Source of the DNA: Pseudomonas cuatrocienegasensis
Lineage (GTDB): Bacteria > Pseudomonadota > Gammaproteobacteria > Pseudomonadales > Pseudomonadaceae
Assembly (NCBI RefSeq): GCF_900110925.1
Contig: NZ_FOFP01000009.1
Coordinates: forward strand, 124,001-188,000
Reading direction: 5' to 3'
DNA length: 64,000 nucleotides
Shown here piece after piece: positions 38,032-46,482 of this stretch. Both the position numbers and the translations under genes were made by a program. How positions within the stretch are numbered: position 1 is the stretch's first letter; every line of letters begins with the position of its first letter. The notes under the pieces are model-generated. The model ran no database searches and was not told the DNA's origin. It worked only from the letters and a program-made list of their open reading frames with translations.

Positions 38032-38630
38032 GCACTATGCCCATAGATACTGAACACCCAAGCCAGGCAGTTGCCGGCTTGGTGCTCGCCGCAGGTTTTT
38101 CACGCCGTTTTGGCGCAGACAAGCGTTACGCCCGGCTCAACTCAGGGCAAACCCTGCTCGCTGCTAGTTTGGCGTTACCCTGCACGCAGCTGCAGGACGT
38201 CTGGGTGGTGCTGCGTCCCGAGGACGACAGCACCGCGCTAGGCATTCCAGCGCAGGTGCAGGTAATCCGTAGCCCAGGCTCCGATCTGGGCATGGGGCAC
38301 AGCCTGGCCAGTGGGGTTCAGCATATAAGCCAGATAACGGTGGCGGACACTATCGCAGTTTTTCTGGGGGACATGCCATGGATAGGCGCTGACAGCCTGG
38401 CTTCTGTACTGGCCCTGGCCTCACCGGAGCATATCGTCGTGCCGACCTTCCAAGACCAGCCAGGGCACCCGGTGCTGTTTGGCCGCAGGTTCTGGCCTGC
38501 ACTGCAGGGCCTGACTGGGGATGCGGGTGCCAAATCCGTGCTCAATATGAACCAGGGCAGGGTGCGTTATTTGCCCGTAAATGATCCAGGTATTCTGCGG
38601 GATATAGACGTTCCATACGCGCTGGCATGA
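38028..38630 (+). CDS. MobA/MocA-like molybdenum cofactor nucleotidyltransferase
   Basis: Protein of 200 residues with the N-terminal LVLAAGFSRRFGADKR nucleotide loop, VFLGDMPWI and the late PTFQDQPGHPVLFGR segment of MocA/MobA enzymes. These add CMP (MocA) or GMP (MobA) to molybdopterin. CMP is favoured because xanthine-oxidase-family Ior enzymes use the cytosine form. The start overlaps the moaA stop (ATGA). Last gene of the cofactor cluster. Confidence 0.9.
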   Translation: MSTMPIDTEHPSQAVAGLVLAAGFSRRFGADKRYARLNSGQTLLAASLALPCTQLQDVWVVLRPEDDSTALGIPAQVQVIRSPGSDLGMGHSLASGVQHISQITVADTIAVFLGDMPWIGADSLASVLALASPEHIVVPTFQDQPGHPVLFGRRFWPALQGLTGDAGAKSVLNMNQGRVRYLPVNDPGILRDIDVPYALA

Positions 38631-38680
38631 TGCCGAGGCGTGCTATTTGAGGGCGGTAGGTATCGTGCTGACGAGCTGCC

Positions 38681-38797
38681 TCAGTCAACTGCATCCTCGC
38701 GCCACCGCAAAGTCTCGATAACCAAGGCCAAAGCCGGCGAAACATATCTACGGCTCGCGTAGTACAAGTGATAACCCGCAAACACCGGTGACCAATT
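38681..38797 (-). pseudogene. C-terminal remnant of a LysR-family regulator
   Basis: The minus frame ending at the TGA 38681-38683 reads NWSPVFAGYHLYYASRR then YVSPALALVIETLRWRE. It aligns with the C-terminus of the intact LysR protein at 35.0-35.9 kb (DWCPPFPGYYLYYPSRR, then QPSPAFSLVVDALR), with well over half the positions identical. No LysR DNA-binding domain is found upstream on that strand; another frame just upstream reads PINPRDLTQHS before a stop, like the mid-region of LysR proteins. A deletion-scarred regulator gene at the island edge is the simplest reading. Confidence 0.7.
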
Positions 38798-39507
38798 AAC
38801 TGTGCTGGGTGAGATCGCGCGGGTTTATGGGCAATGGCTTGTCTGCCAGGGTGGGCGCATCGGATGAAGCACCAAAGGCGAGGATGGCTATTAGCAAAGC
38901 AGACTGATAAGCAATTTAACTTATGGGCGATGTCATATGTTCATAAGCAGCTCAAGGGCCTGAGATTGCTGACTCAATGCTCTCGAAATTAACGCGATTG
39001 TTCATAGATTGATGTTCATAGACCTAGTTTTCCCCGCCTCCTTAGCCTCGTCGCCCCGATCTCTGATGGTCCCAATCCAGAGGATGATGGATGCTAGTTT
39101 TCATAAAGCATGCTTTGGGATCTGGATTGGAAAACGATGTTGCAGGGCATACGGCTTGGCTAGGTTGTGCGGACGACGGTGATCGGCAACAAGTCGCTGT
39201 GTCCGCTGGATCGTGTCCAGCGCCAGTTTAGGGGCGGGGCAATGAGCACGTAGACGTATTCCCCCATCCGTCGTTCATTTCTACCGAGAATGATGATGGC
39301 GGATTAAGGTCTAGTTTCTGGCCTGTTGTCTGGGGAAGCCAAGCCGCAGTTTTGCTCAAGTAAACCCATCGTGTATGGGCCCAAGAGTGACCGCGAAAAG
39401 GTATTGGCATGGGCGGCGAGCTGCAATGGCTATGGGAATAAAGGGGGAGGGATGGCGAGAGCTTCACGAGCTGCTCCTGCATGCGACTCGTGAAGCTCGA
39501 TCGGAAT
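38798..39507. other. Gene-poor left border of the island
   Basis: About 710 bases of lower GC without a convincing gene. Several short minus-strand frames look like decayed coding sequence but match no family I recognise. At 39459-39498 a perfect 12-bp inverted repeat, GAGCTTCACGAG and CTCGTGAAGCTC, surrounds a 16-base loop just past the end of the HExxH gene. It lacks a T-run but may act as a terminator or recombination-end hairpin. Confidence 0.5.
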
Positions 39508-40593
39508 CTACGGTTCGAGCCCGAGCGTTTGCCTCATTCGTATGATCGCCATATCCGCCTCGCCGTTGGGCAGCGTCTCCGCTCGGTAGGGAACGTCCAC
39601 ACGTGAGCCAGGAGGTACTTCAGTCAAGGTAACCTCTATCCCCACCGTCCGAAGTGCATCCACAATGACCTCTACGATCGGGTCAAGGCTGGCAAGGCCA
39701 TTCCAAGAGGTTCTTTTTCCCCAAGCATCTTGCAATGCACTTAACAATGCATCGAAGTGCTGGGTCAGATCGCTGGCGACTTGGCAGCGCTGCTCAACGT
39801 CGACAGGCTCGTTAATGCCATCCAGATGGCCCATAAGGTAGGCCACCATCTTTAGTGGCATCGCGGTTTCGCGGCCGGTCTCTACCAGTAGCGTGGCAAC
39901 GTCGCCGTGCATCCTAAACTCTTTGATTATGGTACGTGCGCGGTCTACAGCGCCTTCAAGGGACGTTTCTAGGCCCTGGACATAGCTTTCGGTCACAAGT
40001 GTTCCCCGACTGATTAAAGCGCTAAGCCGGCAGGCTGCATATTCTTCCCAGATGGTGTGAGCTGTATCCCGCAGAGTGCTTGTAGCCCAGTCTCCTTGAT
40101 GAGGTTCCAGCATGACTCCCAGGGAATGATCCTCGAGCCAGCTTGCTGTCTGAACGTGGCCTAGCTCATGCGCGAGGATGTTGGCCGCAGCCCAAAACTC
40201 ATCACGCTCCAAGTCTTGTAAAGCCATATCGAGAAGGACGCTTCCTTTCAGTACAACGTGCATCTTGATGGCGCCATCCCGGCGAACCCTCAGGGATTTA
40301 CCGACCCCCAAGAGGCCACCTTCGTTGGTGTACTGCTTAGCTATCGTTGACTCATAGCCCAAGTCCACCGAATCCAGCGCTGCATCGTAATCGAAGCCAA
40401 TCGTGACACCGTCCAAATTCGACAGATTCATGAATCGACCACAGGTAACGACGACGTCACTGACGGCAGAGATGAAGTTGTCCTTCCACTCAACACCCTC
40501 AGGAATATCCCGAAAACTAATCTTGCACGACGCAGGAATGGAGCAGGATGGTAGCTGCTGTTCTGCAGCTTGGGTGTCTTCAGTCACGTTCAT
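39508..40593 (-). CDS. HExxH putative metallopeptidase linked to CBASS
   Basis: Protein of 361 residues, no signal peptide or membrane segment. AHELGH at about 131-136 is a zinc-peptidase HExxH motif, and the glutamates in IWEEYAACRL at about 173-174 could give the third ligand (gluzincin-like). I do not recognise the rest. It lies 99 bases after the SLOG-nucleosidase gene on the same strand, with a stem-loop between, so it may be part of the CapW transcript. GGAGG is one base from the ATG; a GTG at 40587, seven bases from it, may be the real start. It could be a CBASS accessory or an independent stress peptidase. Confidence 0.7.
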   Translation of the reverse strand: MNVTEDTQAAEQQLPSCSIPASCKISFRDIPEGVEWKDNFISAVSDVVVTCGRFMNLSNLDGVTIGFDYDAALDSVDLGYESTIAKQYTNEGGLLGVGKSLRVRRDGAIKMHVVLKGSVLLDMALQDLERDEFWAAANILAHELGHVQTASWLEDHSLGVMLEPHQGDWATSTLRDTAHTIWEEYAACRLSALISRGTLVTESYVQGLETSLEGAVDRARTIIKEFRMHGDVATLLVETGRETAMPLKMVAYLMGHLDGINEPVDVEQRCQVASDLTQHFDALLSALQDAWGKRTSWNGLASLDPIVEVIVDALRTVGIEVTLTEVPPGSRVDVPYRAETLPNGEADMAIIRMRQTLGLEP

Positions 40594-40639
40594 GCCTCCG
40601 TATTTACTCCGACGATTCCGGCGGAGCAGTTAGCCCTTT

Positions 40640-40679
40640 ATTGAGAAAGCGCCCATGACCTCGGGGCGCTTACCTCAAT
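40640..40679. terminator. Stem-loop between the HExxH and SLOG-nucleosidase genes
   Basis: AAGCGCCC (40647-40654) pairs with GGGCGCTT (40664-40671), and flanking ATTGAG/CTCAAT extend the stem. It follows the stop of the minus-strand SLOG gene at 40693. No clear T-run, so it may attenuate rather than end transcription. Confidence 0.5.
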
Positions 40680-40692
40680 GAGAGACGATGGT

Positions 40693-42219
40693 TCAGAGAG
40701 CCTGTTTGCGAGTCCATCCGTGTGTGGCGTAATCGAGGGTCACGATGGCTGCAGCCTCAGACGCCACTTTGTGGAAGGTGTTGTCCTTGGTCGTGTCGCC
40801 GTAATCGCTGATTCCGCGGACAACCAAGACGGGCACGTTCTGCTTTTCGCAGGCATCGAATACGCCATAGGCCTCCATCTCAGCTACCAGTGCTTTTTGG
40901 TGAATGCTTTGGAAGCCTTCGAAAACTTCTGGATCACGAATGAGCAATTCGCCTGAGGCGATTGTTGCCGGCGACACCATGAGCTTCGCTGCAACTTCCC
41001 CAGCCTGGGACTCTACCGGGATCGCGAAGCCCAGCTTCTTGGCGCGCTCTTGCAGGCGGTCAGGCAACGACGCGGTTGCAAAATAAGCATTGAGATCTTG
41101 CTGGGTGGAAAGTCCTGGACGTTGCATCTCTGGCCGAAGCGCAATCTGGCCCCCAGCCTGTGCTGCCCCACCTTCGTAGTACACGACGCGTTCGGACAGA
41201 ATGACTTCGCCGAGGCTGAGCTTTTTACGACGTCCGCCCGCGATCCCCATCATCAGCACCTTCTTGGGGTTCAGCTCTGACAACAGAAGGGTAGTGACGG
41301 CGCTTGCGTTGACGTTGCCAGCGTTGCCAAGAGAGGCAACGACACATGAGAGAGGGCCGTCCGCTCGCTGGATGGTTACGGGCCAGAAATGAATGCCATT
41401 CTTGGAGTAGCGTGCAGGTACATCCTCACCAATACCGAACACTTTTTTCGCGGCGGCGAGCTCAATGGCGATAGCCGTGATGACTAGGATATCTGGAGAG
41501 CGTGCTGCCTCCTTGGCCTCGATTTCTGCCTGGAAAAGTCCAACCGAAAGGTCTGCCAGCTTGTCCAGGCTGTACAGAGGCTCCTGTAGGGACATGCTGT
41601 CCAGGCGTCCCTTCACCTGCTCGCCGGTGAAGAAGAACATCGCGGAAGGATCCTTGAAGAAATTGGCGCGAAGGCCGAGCGCCCCCTCGCCATCTTCGCT
41701 GAAGCCCCCAAGCTGCAGGTCAAACGGCAGAACCGGAAGCTTACGTTTGCGAAGTTTGCGAGCTCGGTCGGATACGCCCTTGCCACCGCCTAGGGCAATC
41801 ATTGCCGTGGCCACCTCAACTTGTTCATCACCAATGTTCCCGCCGGTGACCAGGTCGTCTTCGATGTAGACGATTTGTGCATAGTCCTCGGCGGCAAGAC
41901 GGCGGATCAATGTCCGTTGTTCAAGGGTCATTTTTTCCCGCATGGCCAGCTGCGAGGTGACGATCTTCAACTGATGAGCTGGGGCGTACTCAGCCAACAG
42001 CTTCTCAGCCTCGTAGGCCACCGTCCAATCGAAGGTCAATGCATCGCCGCTTTCATTGACTGGCTGACCTGCTAGGTAGACAACGAGTCCGCCCTGAGCC
42101 GCCAAGACGTTCTTGGTTAACGCGCGAGTGAAGTCGTGCGCGAGATCGATCGAGGCCTTCTCTGTCTTCTTGGAGATGCTGCCCGCAATCAGAATGAATT
42201 CTTTTTCAAGCTTTGCCAT
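40693..42219 (-). CDS. SLOG-nucleoside phosphorylase/nucleosidase fusion, probable CBASS effector
   Basis: Protein of 508 residues with two domains. Residues about 1-205 look like a SLOG (LOG/DprA-type, STALD-like) nucleotide-binding domain: FILIAGSIS, GGLVVYLAGQP, IALGGGKGVSDRAR and LPVLPFDLQLGG. Residues about 243-505 are a PNP/MTA-nucleosidase domain: ILVITAIAIELAAAKKVFG, SLGNAGNVNASAVTTLLL, VLMMGIAGG, VAEMEAYGVF and VVRGISDYGD with the catalytic Asp. SLOG domains sense nucleotide messengers in Thoeris and related systems, and PNP domains are known CBASS effector types, so cyclic-nucleotide-triggered nucleotide destruction is inferred. It lies 52 bases after capW on the same strand. Confidence 0.85.
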   Translation of the reverse strand: MAKLEKEFILIAGSISKKTEKASIDLAHDFTRALTKNVLAAQGGLVVYLAGQPVNESGDALTFDWTVAYEAEKLLAEYAPAHQLKIVTSQLAMREKMTLEQRTLIRRLAAEDYAQIVYIEDDLVTGGNIGDEQVEVATAMIALGGGKGVSDRARKLRKRKLPVLPFDLQLGGFSEDGEGALGLRANFFKDPSAMFFFTGEQVKGRLDSMSLQEPLYSLDKLADLSVGLFQAEIEAKEAARSPDILVITAIAIELAAAKKVFGIGEDVPARYSKNGIHFWPVTIQRADGPLSCVVASLGNAGNVNASAVTTLLLSELNPKKVLMMGIAGGRRKKLSLGEVILSERVVYYEGGAAQAGGQIALRPEMQRPGLSTQQDLNAYFATASLPDRLQERAKKLGFAIPVESQAGEVAAKLMVSPATIASGELLIRDPEVFEGFQSIHQKALVAEMEAYGVFDACEKQNVPVLVVRGISDYGDTTKDNTFHKVASEAAAIVTLDYATHGWTRKQAL

Positions 42220-42271
42220 CGTGACAATTCCGGTAGCTGAGGTGTTGAGTGTTGGCTGATTTCTCTAGGGG

Positions 42272-43171
42272 TTAATACTGGAACAGCGCCTTGATCTCAT
42301 CCTTGTTCTTGAGGGCGAGCTGGATGACTTCGGGCCTCTGGTCAGCCTGATCGTCATTCAGGTTGAGCTGGAACAGGAGGTACAGGAGGAGGGCTTGCCG
42401 GCATTTGACGTGCATCTCACCGTTCTCCATCAGGAAGTCGGCCTCGATCAAATTGCGCTGGGCGGGTGTGAGGCCTGGGTGAGGGATGAGAACCACGTCC
42501 ACTATCGTGTGCCAGGCGTAGTCCTCATCAGCCCGGTCGCGATCTTGACCACCATATTTGCAGTGCTTGATACGGGTCAGAGAAAAGTCCCGGAAGTCCT
42601 TACGTTTGTGGCAGTAGGCCCGGACGTGCCAGCGGTTCCCGTCATGCACCAACGCGTGGGGAGACAGCCGCCGCTCCCCACCTACAGGGTCGTTCATGGA
42701 CTGGTAGAAGACCTCGACATATTCCTTCTCGCGAATCGCTCGGAGGATTTCCCCAGCGATGTCCGCGTTCAGGCGACGACCCAGCTTGGGTACAGCAGCG
42801 ACAGGGGATTGCCAGTTCAGGAAGCTGCCATAGGGAACCTCTGACTGCACGGCGACGCGAAGCAGATCTTCCAGGTACCGCTCAACTGCGCTGGAGGGGA
42901 AGACCGCCTTAAACGAATCGGTCGCCCGGTAGACCCTGGCCCGGGTGTCGTATTCAAGGTTGCTTTCGGCGAGTTTTGCGTACTCGGTGATATCCAGGGA
43001 CGCCTGGGGTACAGAGATTCCGAAGAAGTCAGTGAGGCTGCTTCGGTTGATCTGACCATCCCACCGAAGTCGATAGTCGATGAATTCCAACCGACGTTCC
43101 TGACCCCAACGTGCACCTTGCCGTCCCTTGCTGGTGGGTTGGTCGTCTGTGGGTTTGGACTCGTTTGTCAT
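42272..43171 (-). CDS. capW: CapW-type WYL-domain repressor of CBASS
   Basis: Protein of 299 residues with an N-terminal winged helix (RLEFIDYRLRWDGQINRSSLTDFFGISVPQ, broken here by positions 28-57), a WYL domain (EYVEVFYQSMNDP, RLSPHALVHDGNRWHVRAYC, DFSLTRI) and a C-terminal WCX region. This matches CapW, a dimeric repressor that holds CBASS operons off until infection or DNA damage. GAGG lies seven bases before the ATG. It is divergent from the CD-NTase gene over a 258-base gap with repeated operator-like sites, and is followed by the effector gene. Confidence 0.9.
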   Translation of the reverse strand: MTNESKPTDDQPTSKGRQGARWGQERRLEFIDYRLRWDGQINRSSLTDFFGISVPQASLDITEYAKLAESNLEYDTRARVYRATDSFKAVFPSSAVERYLEDLLRVAVQSEVPYGSFLNWQSPVAAVPKLGRRLNADIAGEILRAIREKEYVEVFYQSMNDPVGGERRLSPHALVHDGNRWHVRAYCHKRKDFRDFSLTRIKHCKYGGQDRDRADEDYAWHTIVDVVLIPHPGLTPAQRNLIEADFLMENGEMHVKCRQALLLYLLFQLNLNDDQADQRPEVIQLALKNKDEIKALFQY

Positions 43172-43180
43172 GATCGAACC

Positions 43181-43240
43181 TCTATAGCGTATAAAAACTA
43201 GACTGCATATAAAAACTATGCGTATAGTAATAGTACGCTA
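43181..43240. promoter_or_regulatory. Putative CapW operator cluster
   Basis: Just upstream of capW are an 11-bp direct repeat TATAAAAACTA (43190-43200 and 43208-43218), the dyad GCATA-N7-TATGC (43205-43221), paired GCGTATA boxes (43187-43193 and 43220-43226) and outer AGCGTA/TACGCT arms (43186-43191 and 43234-43239). The block is AT-rich against its surroundings. Dyads and repeats of this kind in the capW-CBASS divergent gap fit a self-controlled operator. Confidence 0.6.
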
Positions 43241-43429
43241 GCGATCTGCAGTTCGCAATTTCCGGACGGATTCTTTAGATGGTTCGGAGAGGGTTGAAGT
43301 GCAGCGAGCCGTAAAGGCGATTCGGGCCTGGTGCTCGAGCCGCCGCGCCATCTCATCCGTCGGCATGTGGTGTAGCTGCTGGTAGGGATGCTTTGCGACT
43401 AACACAACATTTTTAGGAGGGGATGGCCC

Positions 43430-44374
43430 GTGCCACTCACCAACACTCAGATCAAGTATTACGACAGTAACGTGCTGCGCCTACCGAAGGACAAACGGGA
43501 GACCTACAACGCCCAAGTCGACCGGCTGATTGCAGCGCTGAAGGACAGCCTGAAGAAGCAGGACAAAATCACCATCAAGAAGGTGGTAAAGGCCGGCTCT
43601 TTTGCCAAGCACACCATCCTGCGGCCCAACGCTCAGAACCCAGCCGACGTAGACGTGGTTTTCTACATCAGCGGCCCGAAGGTGGATGAAGAGACCTTCG
43701 CGACCCTTAGCCAGAAAATCTACGACGCGCTGGTCAAGCTGTACCCGAACAAGTCTGTCGAAGACTTCGAAATCCAGCGCAAGGCAGCCAAGGTCACCTT
43801 CGTAGGTACCGGGCTGGAGGTCGACATCGTTCCGGTCATCGAGAACCCGAATAAGGAAGGCTACGGCTGGCAGTTCGACCGTATCGATGGCTCGAAGACT
43901 GAAACCTGCGCGCCGTGCCAAGTGAAGTTCGTGAAGGATCGCAAAGACGAAGATCCGGACTTCCGTACCTTGGTGCGGATGGCCAAGCGGTGGCGTACCT
44001 GGAAAGAGGTGCCTCTCAAGTCCTTCCAAATCGAGCTCATCATGGCTCATGTGCTTGAAGTGAACGTAAAGGAAGGATCGCTAGAGAAGCGTTTCCGTGA
44101 CTTCCTCCTCTACATCGCTGAGTCGGGGCTCAAGGAAGTCATCAAGTTCCCCGAGAACGGCAATGTGCCCGAATTCTCCGATACGGTCGTGATCATTGAT
44201 CCGGTCTGTGACACCAACAACGTCGCCAGCCGCATCACCGCGGACGAGTGCAAAGAGATCGTCCAGCTCGCAGAAGAGTCCTGGGAAACCGCTCATTTCG
44301 CATCGGTGGAAGACGACTTCGAGATCTGGAAAGAACTGTTCGGCAAGGGCTTCAAAGTCGAGGATGCAGCATGA
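43430..44374 (+). CDS. CBASS CD-NTase, CdnC/CdnD-like
   Basis: Nucleotidyltransferase of 314 residues that makes the cyclic oligonucleotide alarm. The polymerase-beta-like motif is KAGSFAKHT (56-62) with DVD at 73-75 and the third Asp in LEVDIVPV (132). The C-terminal helical part with IIDPVCDTNNVASRI matches HORMA-linked CdnC/CdnD enzymes, which usually make cyclic triadenylate; the product here is not proven. Start is GTG, set by AGGAGG at 43416-43421 nine bases ahead; a nearby ATG is out of frame. It overlaps the HORMA gene (ATGA). Confidence 0.93.
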   Translation: MPLTNTQIKYYDSNVLRLPKDKRETYNAQVDRLIAALKDSLKKQDKITIKKVVKAGSFAKHTILRPNAQNPADVDVVFYISGPKVDEETFATLSQKIYDALVKLYPNKSVEDFEIQRKAAKVTFVGTGLEVDIVPVIENPNKEGYGWQFDRIDGSKTETCAPCQVKFVKDRKDEDPDFRTLVRMAKRWRTWKEVPLKSFQIELIMAHVLEVNVKEGSLEKRFRDFLLYIAESGLKEVIKFPENGNVPEFSDTVVIIDPVCDTNNVASRITADECKEIVQLAEESWETAHFASVEDDFEIWKELFGKGFKVEDAA

Positions 44375-44862
44375 CCTACAGCGCCACGCAAACGACAACG
44401 TACACCACCACTGACATTGAAGCAGTCGTGCGCCGGATCACTGCCGACCTCTTGATGATCGCCTCCAGTAGCGAAGCAGTGACTGAAGCCAATGCCAAGG
44501 AATGGGCCTATGACATCGAGCTGCTGGCCAAAAACGGGTATCTGAAGTTCGCAGATCTTACCCTGCTGAGCAATGGGGTCGAACAGAAGGCGACACGGTA
44601 CTACGTGAACGAGTCCGGCTCCCTGGCCAACCAGCGTCCTGGTGATGCGCGCTGGCCCAAAGTGTCGAACCCGCACCTGCGGATCGTTCTGTCCTACAAC
44701 GACAGCTATACCCAGCAAGCTCGGGACAAAATGGCTGGCAAGTTGAAAATCAACTGGACGACCTCTTGCGACGACATCAGCCACTCCCAGCTCACTCAGA
44801 GCGGTGGTCGCGAATACTCCAGCAACGGCTACGGCATGGAACGGAAGGACTACACCCGATGA
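44371..44862 (+). CDS. cap7: Bacterial HORMA-domain protein Cap7
   Basis: Protein of 163 residues: IEAVVRRITADLLMIASSS at the start, YDIELLAKNGYLKFADLTLL, then the C-terminal SQLTQSGGREYSSNGYGME safety-belt part. This pattern is that of CBASS HORMA proteins, which switch to a closed peptide-bound state on sensing infection and turn on the CD-NTase. Translationally coupled to both the CD-NTase and Cap6 genes. A single HORMA is present, so this is the one-HORMA subtype. Confidence 0.93.
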   Translation: MTYSATQTTTYTTTDIEAVVRRITADLLMIASSSEAVTEANAKEWAYDIELLAKNGYLKFADLTLLSNGVEQKATRYYVNESGSLANQRPGDARWPKVSNPHLRIVLSYNDSYTQQARDKMAGKLKINWTTSCDDISHSQLTQSGGREYSSNGYGMERKDYTR

Positions 44863-45755
44863 GCAACAACGGCGTATTTGACTCTGCAATTGAATTACCG
44901 GAAGCCCAGCTGACTGAGCGCGAGAAGGTGTTGCTCGGCTTCAGCGGCCGCTACGAGCGCGTGCAAAACCAGCTCCAGCTGCTGCTGAACCAGGGCCAGT
45001 TGTCCGAGTGGAGCAAGGTGCACCATAAAAGCGTGCTACCGATCTGCAATCTAGTTGCCGACCAGTATCCTCTTGTGATCTTCCACGGGGACGTCGGTAC
45101 CGGGAAAACGGCGACAGCGGAGTGCATCGCTAACCGCATCGTCCGTGATTCTCGCGCTGAAGATTCGGTGTTGTTCAAGCTGAGTAACCGAGTTCGCGGC
45201 TCCGGCAAGGTCGGCGAAATGGGCACTCTTTTGACCCAGGCATTTGCAGAGGTTGCCGAAGCTGCCGGCAAAAAGCGCCGGGCGATTCTCATCATCGACG
45301 AGGGTGACTCTATCGCAGCCTCTCGTTCGCAGAGCCAGAGCCACCACGAGGATAAAGTGGCTGTGAACACCCTGATCCAAGGCGTGGATGAGTTGCGCAA
45401 ATATGGCGGACGGATCGTTGTGATCCTGTGCACCAACCGGCTTTCCGTGCTTGACGCAGCTCTTCGCCGTCGTGCGGCCATCGTTGAAGAATTCACCCGT
45501 CCAGATGCTGCTGAGCGCAAAGAGCTGTTCAGCATGGATCTGGCAGGTATGGGGCTCACGGAGAAGCAACTGACTGACTTGGCAACCGTCACTGGTGAGA
45601 GTAAAGGGCAGCCAGCATGGACTTACTCCGATATTCGGACTCGCCTGTACCCAACGGCAATGGCCAAAGCCTTCCCGAATCGTCCGCTGAGCTTCAATGA
45701 TCTGACCGACTCGATTCTGACGATGAAGCCATCCCCGGTCATGGAAGACAAGTAA
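44859..45755 (+). CDS. cap6: TRIP13/Pch2-like AAA+ ATPase Cap6
   Basis: AAA+ remodeller of 298 residues that opens HORMA proteins and so switches CBASS off. Walker A GDVGTGKT (77-84), Walker B ILIIDEGD (about 143-150), sensor 1 VVILCTN and arginine region ALRRRA are all seen. N-terminus has a short helical part without the NTD of eukaryotic TRIP13. It starts in an ATGA overlap with cap7. Confidence 0.94.
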   Translation: MSNNGVFDSAIELPEAQLTEREKVLLGFSGRYERVQNQLQLLLNQGQLSEWSKVHHKSVLPICNLVADQYPLVIFHGDVGTGKTATAECIANRIVRDSRAEDSVLFKLSNRVRGSGKVGEMGTLLTQAFAEVAEAAGKKRRAILIIDEGDSIAASRSQSQSHHEDKVAVNTLIQGVDELRKYGGRIVVILCTNRLSVLDAALRRRAAIVEEFTRPDAAERKELFSMDLAGMGLTEKQLTDLATVTGESKGQPAWTYSDIRTRLYPTAMAKAFPNRPLSFNDLTDSILTMKPSPVMEDK

Positions 45756-45896
45756 GCGGCAGATCGTCTGATTGGGTCGGAGGAGGGGGCTCTGCTCACA
45801 CCCTTTACCGACTAGCTCAGTGATCTTTCCAGGGGCCTGGTGTCTGGTAGTGGTAGCTGCGGTTGCCATCCAGACATCAGCTCAAACGGAGTAGTT

Positions 45897-46454
45897 ATGA
45901 AAACCGAAAAAGAAATCTTCGTCTCGGTCGACATCGAGGCCTCGGGCCCGATCCCTGGCAAGTACAGCATGCTATCGATCGGCGCGTGCCTTGCGTCGAA
46001 TCCAGCTGAGCAGTTCTCATGCGTTCTGAAGCCCATTTCCGAGGAGTATGTTCCGGCTGCACTGGAGGTCACAGGGTTATCGCTAGAGAAGCTTCGCGAA
46101 GAGGGCTTGGAACCATGTGATGCGATGGCGCAGTTCAATGCGTGGATTGAGTCGCTCGCCGGCGCGGGGCAGACGGTGGTGTTCGTAGGGTTCAACGCTT
46201 CCTTCGACTGGAGCTTCGTGAACTACTATTTCCACGAGTACCTTGGTGAAAATCCCTTCGGGATAGCCGCGCTCGACATCAAGTCGATGTACTTCGGCAC
46301 ATCAGATTGCACTTGGAGGTCGACCCGTTCGAGTGAGATTGAGAAGGTGGTGAAGCCCGACAGCTCTGGCGATCACGACGCTCTGCATGACGCTGTCTAT
46401 CAAGCAGAATTGTTCAGCCTAATCCGAGAAAAACTGATACGCAGTGAAGGCTAA
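45897..46454 (+). CDS. cap18: DEDDh 3'-5' exonuclease, Cap18-like
   Basis: Protein of 185 residues with the DEDD exonuclease signatures: VDIEASGP (first Asp and Glu), FNASFDWSF (second Asp) and [11 protein letters not shown] (His and last Asp). DEDDh exonucleases next to HORMA/TRIP13 CBASS operons are called Cap18 in CBASS classifications, as I recall; their task is not settled. ATG 45897 is used; a 141-base gap separates it from cap6, so it may have its own promoter. It may trim phage DNA or RNA or clear the messenger. Confidence 0.82.
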   Translation: MKTEKEIFVSVDIEASGPIPGKYSMLSIGACLASNPAEQFSCVLKPISEEYVPAALEVTGLSLEKLREEGLEPCDAMAQFNAWIESLAGAGQTVVFVGFNASFDWSFVNYYFHEYLGENPFGIAALDIKSMYFGTSDCTWRSTRSSEIEKVVKPDSSGDHDALHDAVYQAELFSLIREKLIRSEG

Positions 46455-46482
46455 CCCTCCAAGGTATAACTTAAGGATTTCT

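Noticed and set aside
39228..39482. 84-codon minus-strand frame
   Set aside because: Proline/serine-rich translation, no family, and it runs through the hairpin at 39459-39498.
40693..42219. Thoeris ThsA
   Set aside because: SLOG-like domain is present but no SIR2 domain and no TIR partner; the C-terminal domain is PNP-like and the neighbours are CBASS genes.
43423..43430. ATG start for the CD-NTase at 43423
   Set aside because: Out of frame with the conserved protein; the GTG at 43430 is in frame and has an ideal ribosome site.
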